A DNA stretch of 64,000 nt from an uncultured Eubacterium sp. (GCA_900542875.1 UQPH01000004.1:1-64000), one strand, 5' to 3'; positions 7,864-16,770 are shown, counted from the stretch's first letter. Numbers and translations: made by a program. The notes: a model not told the origin generated them from the sequence alone.

Positions 7864-9180
7864 ATGTCCAATAAAATAAGACTTGCAGGCTTGGTTATCA
7901 CAGCTGTTGTGCTGATTGCCGGTATTATCGGTATGTCAGTAGCTGCCTCTGCCAACATAGGAGAGGTCGATTTGTTGAAGGCCGAGTCGATTACCGAAAA
8001 CAGCGCTGAATTGCAATGGAAAAAGGTGGGCAGCGCCGACGGATATTTTGTTTACCAAAAGTCAGACGGAGATTTCGAAAAGATAGCTACTGTTGATGAT
8101 TCACAGAATGTTAAATATACGGTCGAAAATCTGGAACAGGCAACACCTTATACATTTTATGTCAATGCATTTAAGAATCACGGAAAGAAAACCGTAGAAA
8201 GTAAAAAACATAAAGAAGTTTCTGCGTTCACTTTGCCCGCTTCGCCCGAGTTGAAAGCGGCGCCCGTTGCCGTAGGCACGATTGAACTTTCGTGGGACGT
8301 CAACGATAAAGCGGCGGGATATAAGGTGGAGTATTCGCAGTCGGAGGACTTTGCCGATGCAAATGAATCATTGGTGGATGATCCTGCTTTGGATAAAACC
8401 GAAATTGCGAATTTAGAAGTCGGAAAGGATTACTATTTCAGAGCCTCGACTTTTGTAAAATATAACGAAAAGGATATTTATTCACCGCCGAGCGAAACCG
8501 TTAAATGTACCGCTCCGAGCGAGGAGTCACTCAATGAGATTGACCCCGATAAGCCGATGATAGCCGTTACATTCGACGACGGCCCGGGTTATAACGGTGC
8601 CAGTGAAAAAATTCTTGATATTATCGAAAAATATCATATTAAGGCTACATTCTTTATGGTCGGCAAAAATGCGGAGTCTAATCCCGACAATATTAAGCGT
8701 AAAGTTCAGCTCAAGTGCGAAATAGGAAATCATACCTATGACCATTCAAGATACGGAAAAAAGGTGACTGCCGCAGATATAAAAAGTGCAAGCGACGCAA
8801 TATCTAAAGCCGGAGACGGCGTAAAGGTTACCTGTTTTCGCTCACCGGGCGGAAATACAACTCCTGATATCCGAAAAGAGTGCGAGGCAGAGGGCATGCC
8901 GCTTTATTACTGGTCACTTGATACTCTTGACTGGAAAACAAGAGATGCTAAAAAAGTATATGACACCGTTATGAATAATGTTAAAGACGGCGATATTATC
9001 CTCATGCACGAGATATATGAGTCTACCGCCGATGCATTTGAAAAAATGGTGCCCGAACTTATTAAGCAGGGCTATCAGTTTGTTACCTGTGATGAACTGA
9101 TTAGAGCAAAGACAGGCTCTGCGCCGACAGCCGGAACGCAATATGTGGACGGTAAAACGGTAAATAATGAAACTTCATGA
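7864..9180 (+). CDS. Secreted Fn3-repeat polysaccharide deacetylase
   Basis: Probably removes N-acetyl groups from peptidoglycan or another extracellular glycan. The 438-residue protein has an N-terminal membrane/signal segment (about residues 8-29) and two fibronectin type III modules (about 35-118 and 128-218). A NodB deacetylase domain occupies about 232-415. Catalytic motifs are present: TFDDGP with the base and metal Asp, HTYDHS with two metal His, RSPGG, DTLDW, and LMHE with the final His. No LPXTG or lipobox is seen, so it is secreted or held by the signal anchor. It is monocistronic, divergent from the TetR gene, and ends at a strong terminator. Confidence 0.93.
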   Translation: MSNKIRLAGLVITAVVLIAGIIGMSVAASANIGEVDLLKAESITENSAELQWKKVGSADGYFVYQKSDGDFEKIATVDDSQNVKYTVENLEQATPYTFYVNAFKNHGKKTVESKKHKEVSAFTLPASPELKAAPVAVGTIELSWDVNDKAAGYKVEYSQSEDFADANESLVDDPALDKTEIANLEVGKDYYFRASTFVKYNEKDIYSPPSETVKCTAPSEESLNEIDPDKPMIAVTFDDGPGYNGASEKILDIIEKYHIKATFFMVGKNAESNPDNIKRKVQLKCEIGNHTYDHSRYGKKVTAADIKSASDAISKAGDGVKVTCFRSPGGNTTPDIRKECEAEGMPLYYWSLDTLDWKTRDAKKVYDTVMNNVKDGDIILMHEIYESTADAFEKMVPELIKQGYQFVTCDELIRAKTGSAPTAGTQYVDGKTVNNETS

Positions 9181-9215
9181 TGTATTGTAAAATTTAGATG
9201 TGAAATTTTGTGACA

Positions 9216-9256
9216 ACGGACAACAGAGATGTCTATTCTCTGTTGTCCGTTTTTGT
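9216..9256 (+). terminator. Terminator after the deacetylase gene
   Basis: A 14-bp perfect stem (9216-9229 and 9237-9250) followed by TTTTTG. Confidence 0.9.
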
Positions 9257-9285
9257 ATAAAATAATATTATATTGTTGTTTTATA

Positions 9286-9339
9286 TTGACTTTTTTATAA
9301 TTACGATTTATATTAGAATAAGTATATTAAAATATATAC
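9286..9339 (+). promoter_or_regulatory. Promoter and AT-rich palindrome ahead of nadB
   Basis: TTGACT (9286-9291) and TATATT (9309-9314) are spaced 17 bases. Just downstream, an imperfect palindrome at 9322-9339 (GTATAT...ATATAC) could be an operator for an NAD-pathway repressor; this is only suggestive. Confidence 0.55.
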
Positions 9340-9367
9340 AAACTTTAGAAACACGGATTGGAAAACA

Positions 9368-10693
9368 ATGAAAAAGGATAGTTTTATTAAAACCGATACT
9401 GTAATTGTAGGCTCGGGCGTAGCAGGACTTTTTGCCGCTCTTTGTCTTCCTGCAACGCAGGACGTTATGGTTATCACAAAAGAAAAGCTCGATGATTGTG
9501 ATTCATGGCTCGCACAGGGCGGTGTGTGCGTGCTTAAAAATATTGACGACTTTGATTGCTATTTTGAGGATACAATGAAAGCCGGACATTACGAGAATAA
9601 TCCCGAAGCTGTCAGGGTTATGATTGAGTCGTCTCAGGACGTGATAGGCACGCTTATTGATTTGGGCGTTAAGTTTGATACCGACGGCGACGGCTCGTAT
9701 GATTACACCCGTGAGGGTGCACACCGCAGAAACAGAATTTTGCACCACAAGGACGAGACCGGTAAGCAGATTACCGAGACTCTCCTTGAAATTGCAAAGA
9801 CTAAGCCTAATATCACCTTCGTTACCCGCACTACTATGATAGATTTTATCGAAAAGGATAATACCTGCTACGGCATCGTATGCCTTGACGAGTACGGCGA
9901 AAAAGGTGCGATTATTGCCGACAATGTTATTCTTGCAACAGGCGGTATCGGCGGTTTGTTCCTCAATTCAACAAATTATCCGCATATTACAGGCGACAGT
10001 TTTGCACTCAGCCTTAAGCATAATGTTGAATTGCAAAACATAAATTACATTCAGATTCATCCCACCACTCTTTACAGCAAGAAAAAGGGCAGACGCTTTC
10101 TTATCAGCGAGAGCGTAAGAGGTGAGGGCGCAGTCCTTCTTAACGAAAACGGCGAACGTTTTACAGACGAACTTCAGCCCAGAGATGTTGTAACCAACGC
10201 AATAGTTAAAGAGATGAATAAGTTCGGCACCGACCATGTTTATATCAATCTCCCCACTATGACGAGTGAGGAAGCGGCAAAGAGATTTCCTAATATCTTT
10301 GAGGCTTGTAAGGACGAGGGCTACGATATTACAAAGGATATGGTTCCCGTTACTCCGGCACAGCACTATATGATGGGCGGAGTTAAGACGGACACAAACG
10401 GCGTAACTTCTATGAAGAACCTTTATGCCGTTGGTGAAACTGCCTGCAACGGCGTTCACGGCAGAAACAGGCTTGCATCAAATTCACTTTTGGAAAGTCT
10501 TGTTTTTGCAAAGCGTGCGGCAGATACCATATCAAAGGATAAAACCGTCAAAGATGAAAATTATCCCGATGTTGACCTTAACAGTTATCCCTCAAGAGAG
10601 GAAATACAAAAGGAATTTAAGACCCTTATCATGAACGAGATTAAAAGAAAGGACCCCGACTTTTATGCTAAATGGTGTGACAATGAAAATTAA
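9368..10693 (+). CDS. nadB: L-aspartate oxidase
   Basis: Flavoprotein that oxidises L-aspartate to iminoaspartate, the first step of de novo NAD synthesis. In anaerobes fumarate can be the electron acceptor. The FAD dinucleotide fold is at GSGVAGLFAAL (residues 16-26). REGAHRRNRILHHKDETG and the flavin-capping pattern GVHGRNRLASNS near residue 373 mark the succinate dehydrogenase/fumarate reductase flavoprotein family. At 441 residues it is shorter than E. coli NadB (about 540), missing most of the C-terminal helical domain; the stop is in frame and leads straight into nadC. It forms an operon with nadC. NadA is not adjacent. Confidence 0.93.
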   Translation: MKKDSFIKTDTVIVGSGVAGLFAALCLPATQDVMVITKEKLDDCDSWLAQGGVCVLKNIDDFDCYFEDTMKAGHYENNPEAVRVMIESSQDVIGTLIDLGVKFDTDGDGSYDYTREGAHRRNRILHHKDETGKQITETLLEIAKTKPNITFVTRTTMIDFIEKDNTCYGIVCLDEYGEKGAIIADNVILATGGIGGLFLNSTNYPHITGDSFALSLKHNVELQNINYIQIHPTTLYSKKKGRRFLISESVRGEGAVLLNENGERFTDELQPRDVVTNAIVKEMNKFGTDHVYINLPTMTSEEAAKRFPNIFEACKDEGYDITKDMVPVTPAQHYMMGGVKTDTNGVTSMKNLYAVGETACNGVHGRNRLASNSLLESLVFAKRAADTISKDKTVKDENYPDVDLNSYPSREEIQKEFKTLIMNEIKRKDPDFYAKWCDNEN

Positions 10694-11522
10694 TGTAGAT
10701 GACTACATTATAAATACGCTTAAAGAGGACATTACCTCAGAAGATGTTACCACAAATGCCGTTATGCCCGAAAATAAGCAGGGAAAGGCTAATCTTATCT
10801 GTAAACAGGACGGCATTGTTTGCGGTCTGGGAGTTTTTGAGCGCACATTTAAGCTCCTTGATGAGAGCAGTCATTTTGAGGCTGAGTGCAAGGACGGAGA
10901 TTTTGTAAAGAAGGGCGATTTGCTCGGCGTTATTTACGGCGATGTTAAGGCCATTCTTTCGGGCGAGAGAACGGGACTGAACTACCTTCAGCGTATGAGC
11001 GGTATCGCAACTATGACCAGAGAATATGTCGATGAACTCAAAGGTTATGATACAATTCTTCTTGATACAAGAAAGACCACGCCGAACATGCGTCCCTTTG
11101 AAAAATATGCGGTTAAAGTCGGCGGCGCAACCAATCACAGATATAATCTTTCCGACGGCGTACTGCTCAAGGATAACCATATTGATGCCGCAGGTTCTGT
11201 TACAAATGCAATTAAAATGGCGAAGGCTTATGCTCCGTTCGTTCGCAAAATCGAGATAGAGACCGAGACTCTTGACCAGGTTAAAGAGGCTCTTGATGCG
11301 GGAGCAGACATTATTATGCTCGATAATATGGATAACGATACCATGAAAAAGGCTGTCAAAATGATAGGCGATAAGGCACAGACCGAATGCAGCGGAAACG
11401 TTACAAAGGCTCGCTTAAAGGAAATTGCCGAGATAGGCGTAGATTTTGTTTCATGCGGAGCACTTACCCATTCGGCGGAAATTATGGATGTCAGTCTTAA
11501 AAATTTGACGGTTCTCGACTGA
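10683..11522 (+). CDS. nadC: Nicotinate-nucleotide pyrophosphorylase (carboxylating)
   Basis: Converts quinolinate and PRPP to nicotinate mononucleotide in NAD synthesis. Family motifs are all visible: SGERTGLNYLQRMSGIAT, LLDTRKTTPNMR, VGGATNHRYNLSDGVLLKDNH and the C-terminal SCGALTHSA. ATG 10683 overlaps nadB by 11 bases and matches the family N-terminus (279 residues). An ATG at 10665 is also in frame and has AAAGGA 11 bases upstream, so six extra residues are possible. The overlap indicates translational coupling with nadB. The next gene starts 36 bases later without a terminator. Confidence 0.95.
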   Translation: MKINVDDYIINTLKEDITSEDVTTNAVMPENKQGKANLICKQDGIVCGLGVFERTFKLLDESSHFEAECKDGDFVKKGDLLGVIYGDVKAILSGERTGLNYLQRMSGIATMTREYVDELKGYDTILLDTRKTTPNMRPFEKYAVKVGGATNHRYNLSDGVLLKDNHIDAAGSVTNAIKMAKAYAPFVRKIEIETETLDQVKEALDAGADIIMLDNMDNDTMKKAVKMIGDKAQTECSGNVTKARLKEIAEIGVDFVSCGALTHSAEIMDVSLKNLTVLD

Positions 11523-11558
11523 CTGATTTTTACTTGATTTATTTAAGAGGTGGCATAT

Positions 11559-12332
11559 ATGCTTTTCAAACCCGAGTTTGACGAAAACGGAAAAAAGATT
11601 TTGTGCGAGATGAACGGCATAAATTCCGAAATGCTTATGGATATTTATGTTAAGAAACTGAAAAAAGGCGAAAAACTCGTTATTGATGAAAAGAATAACG
11701 AGTGTGCAGTCCTTTTGCTGTCGGGAGAAGTTAATTTTTCGGTAGGCGGCAGTATTAACGAGGATTGCAAGCGTAAAAATCCGTTTGAGAAAAAGCCGTA
11801 TGCCGTGCATTTTTCTCACGGTACGCACGCAGAAATAACTGCCATTTCCGACAGCGAAGTGCTTGTTCAGATGACAGATAACAACAGAGAATGGGCACCT
11901 GTTTTTTATAACCCCGATAATTGCCTTTATCAGGAATTCGGCAAAGGACAGTGGAACGGTACCGGTCACAGAATTGTGTCCACAATGTTTGACCTTGATA
12001 ACGCTCCTTACTCCAATATGGTAATGGGCGAGGTGTTTAATCAGCCGGGTCGCTGGTCGTCATATCCGCCGCATTATCATCCGCAGCCTGAACTCTATTA
12101 TTATCAGTTTGACCGTCCCGAGGGCTTCGGAGCAGGCTTTGAGGGCGATACACCGTATAAGACGGAGAACGGAAGTTGTCTTTGCATAAGAGGCGGAAAT
12201 GCCCATCAGCAGGTGACTGCTCCGGGATACGAGATGTATTATGTATGGCTTATTCGTCATCTTGACGGTGACCCGTGGGATAAAACAAGAATTTATGTAC
12301 CTGAATATGAGTGGTTGGCAAATGCAGAATAA
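11559..12332 (+). CDS. IolB/KduI-family 5-deoxy-glucuronate isomerase-like protein
   Basis: Bicupin isomerase family; IolB opens 5-deoxy-glucuronate in myo-inositol breakdown. The C-terminal cupin carries the metal-ligand pattern SSYPPHYHPQPELYYYQF (about residue 167) and a later His in GNAHQQV (about 218), followed by WLIRHLDGDPWDKTR. The 257-residue length is near the usual 260-270. No other iol genes are nearby, so the true substrate is uncertain. AAGAGG places the start at ATG 11559; an upstream GTG at 11550 is in frame. It follows nadC by 36 bases and overlaps the next gene by 11, so it is probably translated from the nad transcript. Confidence 0.72.
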   Translation: MLFKPEFDENGKKILCEMNGINSEMLMDIYVKKLKKGEKLVIDEKNNECAVLLLSGEVNFSVGGSINEDCKRKNPFEKKPYAVHFSHGTHAEITAISDSEVLVQMTDNNREWAPVFYNPDNCLYQEFGKGQWNGTGHRIVSTMFDLDNAPYSNMVMGEVFNQPGRWSSYPPHYHPQPELYYYQFDRPEGFGAGFEGDTPYKTENGSCLCIRGGNAHQQVTAPGYEMYYVWLIRHLDGDPWDKTRIYVPEYEWLANAE

Positions 12333-13416
12333 AGGAATAATTTTAGATAACTGTAAGCAGATTAAAGAAATTTTTGAGCAAAACGGCGTTCAAAGACCGT
12401 TTGTCTGCTGCGGAAAAAGTTTTCAAAAGACAAAGGTTTTTGAGTATCTTAAACAATTTGACATTACCGTCTTTGATAATATAAGACCTAATCCCAGATT
12501 TGAAGATATGGTTGAAGCCTCAAAACTGTTTAACGAAAATAAGTGTGATTTTATTATCGGTGCGGGCGGAGGTTCTCCCATAGACAGCGCAAAAATGATT
12601 AGGCTGATGACAACTAACGATATTGATACCTGTCTGACGGAGCCGATGAAAAATAACGGGATTAAATCTCTTTATATTCCCACAACCGCCGGAACAGGTG
12701 CAGAGGCTACAAAATCCTCGGTGTTCTATATTAATGAAAAGGATAAAATGAGTATTGCAAATCTCGATTTTCTTCCCGATTATGTTATACTTGATTCCTC
12801 GCTTTTGAACACACTTCCTCTGTATCAGCGAAAGGTGACATCGCTCGACGCTCTTTGCCACAGTATAGAGAGTTATTGGAGCGTTAAGGCAACCGATGAG
12901 AGCAGGGAATATGCCAAAAAGGGAATACTCGGCTTTTTTGAAAATAAGAACGGATATATTAAAAATACTCCCGATGGAAACGAGGGTATGCTTTGGGCTT
13001 CTTATTACGGCGGTAAGGCGATTAATATTACCGGTACAACCGCCGCTCATGCCATGTGTTATAATATCACCATGAACTGCTCCGTGTCTCACGGACACAG
13101 TGTAGCCTGCGACCTTTCGGTTATATGGGAATATATGATGAAGCATCTCGATAAAACTAACGGCGGTTTGACAGGTAAAGAAATTATGAAACGCTTTGAC
13201 GAAATCGGAGTTCTCTGCGGCGGTAAAAATGCCGAGGACGGACTGAAGATATTTAATCGTGTTTTGTCTGATTTTGACCTTGCTTTTCCGAAAACCGATG
13301 AGAAAAATATTCCTCTCTTTGTATCTAAGGTCGATGTTACAAGGCTCGGTAATAATCCTGTCAAACTCGACAGCGATGATTTGACTGCAATATATACCGA
13401 GATTTTCAGGAGATAA
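12322..13416 (+). CDS. Iron-containing alcohol dehydrogenase family protein
   Basis: NAD(P)-dependent, metal-dependent type III alcohol dehydrogenase fold, 364 residues from ATG 12322. The nucleotide loop GAGGGSPIDSAK (about residue 76) is clear. Metal ligands appear to be the Asp/His in TSLDALCHSIESYW (about 174) and the later His residues in SVSHGHSVAC (about 256). The pattern ESYWSVKATDESREYA resembles proteins annotated as phosphonoacetaldehyde reductases, but no phosphonate genes are nearby. The start overlaps the IolB-like gene by 11 bases, suggesting coupling. Substrate is unknown; a small aldehyde or sugar-derived aldehyde is a reasonable guess. Confidence 0.82.
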   Translation: MQNKGIILDNCKQIKEIFEQNGVQRPFVCCGKSFQKTKVFEYLKQFDITVFDNIRPNPRFEDMVEASKLFNENKCDFIIGAGGGSPIDSAKMIRLMTTNDIDTCLTEPMKNNGIKSLYIPTTAGTGAEATKSSVFYINEKDKMSIANLDFLPDYVILDSSLLNTLPLYQRKVTSLDALCHSIESYWSVKATDESREYAKKGILGFFENKNGYIKNTPDGNEGMLWASYYGGKAINITGTTAAHAMCYNITMNCSVSHGHSVACDLSVIWEYMMKHLDKTNGGLTGKEIMKRFDEIGVLCGGKNAEDGLKIFNRVLSDFDLAFPKTDEKNIPLFVSKVDVTRLGNNPVKLDSDDLTAIYTEIFRR

Positions 13417-13417
13417 T

Positions 13418-13894
13418 ATGAAAAGATTAGTAAATATATTTACTTTGATATTCGCTGTGTCAGCCCTTGTGTTTTCATTTTCGGCTTGCACAAATTCGAA
13501 AGCGACGGATAATACAGAGACTGTTCAGTCAACCGCCGAGACAACTACATCCGCCTCAAACGCTGTTTATTATGATAAAAACGGCACTGCCTGCGATAGT
13601 AAGGAAAGCGTAAATTATTATGACAGAGACGGCAATGTCTATCACTATATGATGGTGGAGGATTATCTTCCCGATTATGTAAACGAAAAGACCGGCGAGC
13701 ATATAAACGGATTTGAATGTTATATAGACGAGAACGGATTTTTCTGCCACATAAGCGATAACAAAGTATTGAGCCGAGTGGAAAACAGCGTTGATACATA
13801 TGAGGACGAAAGCGGTAATAAATACTATGATATTTCCACCGTTTCATGGGATGAAAACGGAAATATGATTCACAGCAATTTCGTCACGGGATAA
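13418..13894 (+). CDS. Lipoprotein with acidic YxDxxG repeats
   Basis: No family recognised. The 158-residue product has a lipoprotein signal with lipobox FSAC (Cys about residue 24). A Ser/Thr/Ala-rich linker and then repeated short motifs follow: YYDKNG, YYDRDGNVY, YIDENGFF, YEDESGNKYY and WDENGN. The DxDG-like repeats could bind calcium or form small beta-hairpins. It begins two bases after the alcohol dehydrogenase stop and so is the last gene of the nadBC-iolB-like-adh transcription unit. Surface-exposed on the outer face of the membrane is the likely location. Confidence 0.7.
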   Translation: MKRLVNIFTLIFAVSALVFSFSACTNSKATDNTETVQSTAETTTSASNAVYYDKNGTACDSKESVNYYDRDGNVYHYMMVEDYLPDYVNEKTGEHINGFECYIDENGFFCHISDNKVLSRVENSVDTYEDESGNKYYDISTVSWDENGNMIHSNFVTG

Positions 13895-13921
13895 TAAAAC
13901 CGTATAAAACAAATGAGATTG

Positions 13922-13978
13922 AGGCACATTGCATAAGAAAGTAATCGGCTTGTTCTTTATGCAGTGCGCCTTTTTAAT
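13922..13978 (+). terminator. Terminator after the lipoprotein gene
   Basis: A long imperfect inverted repeat (AGGCACATTGCATAAGAA with TTCTTTATGCAGTGCGCCT) is followed by TTTTT. Confidence 0.75.
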
Positions 13979-13992
13979 ATTTTGTTGCATAA

Positions 13993-14035
13993 ATAAAAAA
14001 TCAGCCTGATATAAAATCAAGCTGATTTCTTTTTT
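13993..14035 (-). terminator. Terminator of htpG
   Basis: Inverted repeat AAATCAGC (13998-14005) with GCTGATTT (14021-14028) and a minus-strand T-run after it. The stop codon of htpG lies at its edge. Confidence 0.75.
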
Positions 14036-15915
14036 TACATTAAATCTACAATGCTGTCGGTTAGTTCCGTAGGATTGTCTATGTCAAGTCCGGCAATCAA
14101 TTTTGCCTGAGCATAGAGAATTTTTGTATACTTTGCGAGCATTTCGTCATCGGCTTCGGCCAACTTCTTTGCAATCGGATGTTCGCTGTTAATTTCGAGT
14201 ACAAGGTCGGCTTTGATACCGTTTCCGCCGTTTGGCATTTGTGAGAGCACCTTAGCCATCTCAAGGCTGACGTAACCGTCCGCACTTATGCAAACGGGGT
14301 GCGAACCTAATTTGTCTGTCAGTTTAACAGCTTTAACTTCGTCGCCGAGAATGTCCTTCATTTTATCGAGAAGGTCTTTGTTTTCCTCATTCTTCTTGCT
14401 GAGTGCTTCTTTTTCTGCGTCGGTGGATAAGTCCAAATCATCTTTGCATATGTTAGCAAAGGTCTTGCCGTCGTATTCGTTGAGCATTTGGATAGCAAAC
14501 TCGTCCACATCATCGGTGAAATAAAGCACCTCGTAACCCTTAGTTTTAACGGCTTCGCACTGCGGAAGCATAGCAATCTGGTCAACGCTCGAACCGCAGG
14601 CATAGTAAATCTTGTCCTGACTGTCTGCCATACGCTCGGTGTATTCCTTAAGCGTTGTGTATTCGCCGCTCTGCGATGATTTGAACATAATCAAATCCTT
14701 GAGTCCGTCTTTATACATTCCGTAGTTTGCATAAACGCCCCACTTAAGCTGTACGCCGAAGGTGTCGAAGAATTTTGCATATTTCTCTCTGTCGTTCTTG
14801 AGCAACTTTGCAAGTTCGCTCTTGATTTTTTTGTCAATTGCCTTGCTGATGATTTTAAGTTGTCTGTCCTTTTGCAGTACTTCTCTTGAAATGTTCAGGC
14901 TTAAATCTGCGCTGTCAACCAAACCTTTTGCAAAACTGAAATAATCCGGGAGCAGGTCGGCACATTTGTCCATAATCAGTACGCCGTTTGAATAAAGCTG
15001 TAAGCCTTTTTCATAATCTTTGCTGTAAAAGTCCATCGGCGCTTGGCTCGGTATGAAAATAAGCGAGTTAAATGTTGCCGTGCCCTCTGTTTTTGAATGA
15101 ATTACGAGAAGCGGATCATTGTAGTCGTAAAATTTTTGCTTATAAAATTCGTTGTACTCCTCCGGTTTAATCTCGTTTTTGTTTTTACGCCAAAGCGGTA
15201 CCATCGAGTTGAGGGTTTCTTCGCTTACCTCTGTAATGTATTCGCCCTCTTTTTCGGGGTCGGGAACTTGGTGCGACATCTCCATTACGATAGGGTATCT
15301 GATGTAGTCGCTGTATTTTTTTACGAGTGACTGAATACCGTATTGGTCGAGGTATTGGTCATAGTCCTCACCGTCTTTGCTTTCTTTGATGTGCAGAGTG
15401 ATAACGGTGCCGTTCGTCTCCTTTTCGGCGGGAGTTACGGTGTAGCCGTCAACGCCCTCGCTGACCCAAAGATTTGCCTCATCGCTTCCGAGTGCTTTTG
15501 AGAGTACCTCAACCTTGTCGGCAACCATAAACGAACTGTAAAAACCAACGCCGAATTGACCGATAACTTCGATGTCGTCAAGGTTCTTGTCCTCTGCGTT
15601 GTCTTTCTTGAACGCCATGGAATCGGACTTTGCGATGGTGCCGAGATTGCTCTCCAGTTCTTTTGCGGTCATACCGATGCCGTTATCACTGATTGTGAGC
15701 GTTCTTGCGTCCTTATCAATGTCGATTCTGATTTTAAGATTGTCCTTGTCGGCGTTAATAGTGCTGTCGGTCAAAGACTTAAAATACAACTTGTCCGTTG
15801 CGTCCGATGCGTTCGAGATAAGTTCTCTGATAAATATGTCCTTGTTTGTGTAGATTGAATTTATCATCATATCAAGGAGCTTTTTTGATTCTGCTTTGAA
15901 TTGCTTTTTAGCCAA
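14035..15915 (-). CDS. htpG: Molecular chaperone HtpG (Hsp90)
   Basis: ATP-dependent cytoplasmic chaperone. The GHKL ATPase domain shows IRELISNASDATDKL (about residue 27), DNGIGM and GQFGVGFYSSFMVADKV. The middle domain has SREVLQKDRQLK (about 337) and the C-terminal dimer domain ends near DLM. Length of 626 residues is normal. The longest frame begins at GTG 15924, but GAGGTG (15922-15927) is 6 bases from TTG 15915, which restores the family start MAKKQF. A perfect CIRCE lies between promoter and gene, so HrcA should repress it. It is monocistronic. Confidence 0.96.
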   Translation of the reverse strand: MAKKQFKAESKKLLDMMINSIYTNKDIFIRELISNASDATDKLYFKSLTDSTINADKDNLKIRIDIDKDARTLTISDNGIGMTAKELESNLGTIAKSDSMAFKKDNAEDKNLDDIEVIGQFGVGFYSSFMVADKVEVLSKALGSDEANLWVSEGVDGYTVTPAEKETNGTVITLHIKESKDGEDYDQYLDQYGIQSLVKKYSDYIRYPIVMEMSHQVPDPEKEGEYITEVSEETLNSMVPLWRKNKNEIKPEEYNEFYKQKFYDYNDPLLVIHSKTEGTATFNSLIFIPSQAPMDFYSKDYEKGLQLYSNGVLIMDKCADLLPDYFSFAKGLVDSADLSLNISREVLQKDRQLKIISKAIDKKIKSELAKLLKNDREKYAKFFDTFGVQLKWGVYANYGMYKDGLKDLIMFKSSQSGEYTTLKEYTERMADSQDKIYYACGSSVDQIAMLPQCEAVKTKGYEVLYFTDDVDEFAIQMLNEYDGKTFANICKDDLDLSTDAEKEALSKKNEENKDLLDKMKDILGDEVKAVKLTDKLGSHPVCISADGYVSLEMAKVLSQMPNGGNGIKADLVLEINSEHPIAKKLAEADDEMLAKYTKILYAQAKLIAGLDIDNPTELTDSIVDLM

Positions 15916-15948
15916 AATAATCACCTCAAATATTAATTTACCATAATA

Positions 15949-15975
15949 TTAGCACTCTCTTATCACGAGTGCTAA
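15949..15975 (-). promoter_or_regulatory. CIRCE operator (HrcA binding site) of htpG
   Basis: TTAGCACTC-N9-GAGTGCTAA is present without a mismatch. It sits just downstream of the promoter, the usual place for HrcA repression. Confidence 0.95.
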
Positions 15976-15979
15976 TATT

Positions 15980-16007
15980 ATTATAGCCTTATTTTTCCTT
16001 TTGTCAA
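15980..16007 (-). promoter_or_regulatory. Sigma-A promoter of htpG
   Basis: Minus-strand TTGACA (16002-16007) and TATAAT (15980-15985), spacer 16. Confidence 0.82.
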
Positions 16008-16029
16008 TACCATTCAAAAAATAATCTCA

Positions 16030-16060
16030 AAAATAAAAAAGCTCCCGAGAAATCGAGAGC
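16030..16060 (-). terminator. Terminator after the DUF5067-like gene
   Basis: Inverted repeat GCTCCCGA/TCGAGAGC (one mismatch) with an A-rich plus-strand flank that gives a T-run on the minus strand. Confidence 0.7.
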
Positions 16061-16069
16061 ATTAATGTC

Positions 16070-16732
16070 TTATAAATCTATTTCGTAGGTAAGTTTATCG
16101 TCGCTGAATGAAACTAATTCACTTATTTCAATATCTATTTTTGTTGTATCGTCTCTTAGAAGATAAATCTTCGATACCTCTTTGGTTGTGCCCGGTTTAA
16201 CCTTTACATCTAATCCTAATTCATCCGAGCCTCCGTCGAGAAATGTTGTTTCAAGACCTATTCCGTCTTGGTACGCTTCATCGGTTAATGCTAAATCAAA
16301 ACTTTCTGCGTCTTTTGAGTTGTTGGTGAAACTATAGGTTATCTTGATAGCATCCTTGCCTGACCAGTCTTTACACTTCTCGGCTGATTTAACCGTGCAT
16401 ACATAGTCGCCGATTTGACCCTCAACCGTTTCTTTGTCTTTTGCACTCTTCGCTTTAGTGCTGTCGCTCGATTCACTGACCGCACCTGCTGTTGTATTTG
16501 TACTGCTGTCATCTCCCGAACCTCCGATTGCTCCTACTATTCCAATCAAAAGAAGTACACCTACGATTATAAGAATAATTGTCAACTTCTTCTTTTTTCT
16601 CTTTTTCTTATCATCGGCTAAGGCTTTGTTTACTATTTGTTGAGTCTGCTGTGCCTGTTGAAATTGCGGGCCATATCCTTGGTTTGGATATTGTTCGTAG
16701 TTTTGATTGTTTTGGTTGTTTTGATTCTCCAT
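16070..16732 (-). CDS. Membrane protein with extracellular DUF5067/DUF4352-like domain
   Basis: The 220-residue protein starts with an Asn/Gln-rich, low-complexity cytoplasmic tail (about 1-35) and a Lys/Arg-rich stretch. One transmembrane helix follows (about 50-69), then a Ser/Thr linker. A beta-rich C-terminal domain (about 100-220) contains VCTVKSAEKCKDWSGKDAIKI and ITYSFTNNSKDAESF. This layout matches Firmicute proteins with an immunoglobulin-like DUF5067/DUF4352 domain, whose function is unknown. It is divergent from a small Xre regulator. The shared 82-base spacer contains two operator-like palindromes, so this gene may be the regulator's target. Confidence 0.7.
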   Translation of the reverse strand: MENQNNQNNQNYEQYPNQGYGPQFQQAQQTQQIVNKALADDKKKRKKKKLTIILIIVGVLLLIGIVGAIGGSGDDSSTNTTAGAVSESSDSTKAKSAKDKETVEGQIGDYVCTVKSAEKCKDWSGKDAIKITYSFTNNSKDAESFDLALTDEAYQDGIGLETTFLDGGSDELGLDVKVKPGTTKEVSKIYLLRDDTTKIDIEISELVSFSDDKLTYEIDL

Positions 16733-16755
16733 AAAATTTACATCCTTTCATAAAT

Positions 16756-16770
16756 ATACCGATTTGGGAT
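16756..16770. promoter_or_regulatory. Operator-like palindrome 1 (ATACC-N5-GGGAT)
   Basis: Matches the second copy at 16780-16794 except for one base in the right arm. It lies between the divergent membrane-protein and Xre genes. Confidence 0.45.

Noticed and set aside
12520..13491. 323-codon minus-strand frame opposite the iron alcohol dehydrogenase
   Set aside because: Same reason: antisense shadow with no start signal or recognisable domain.
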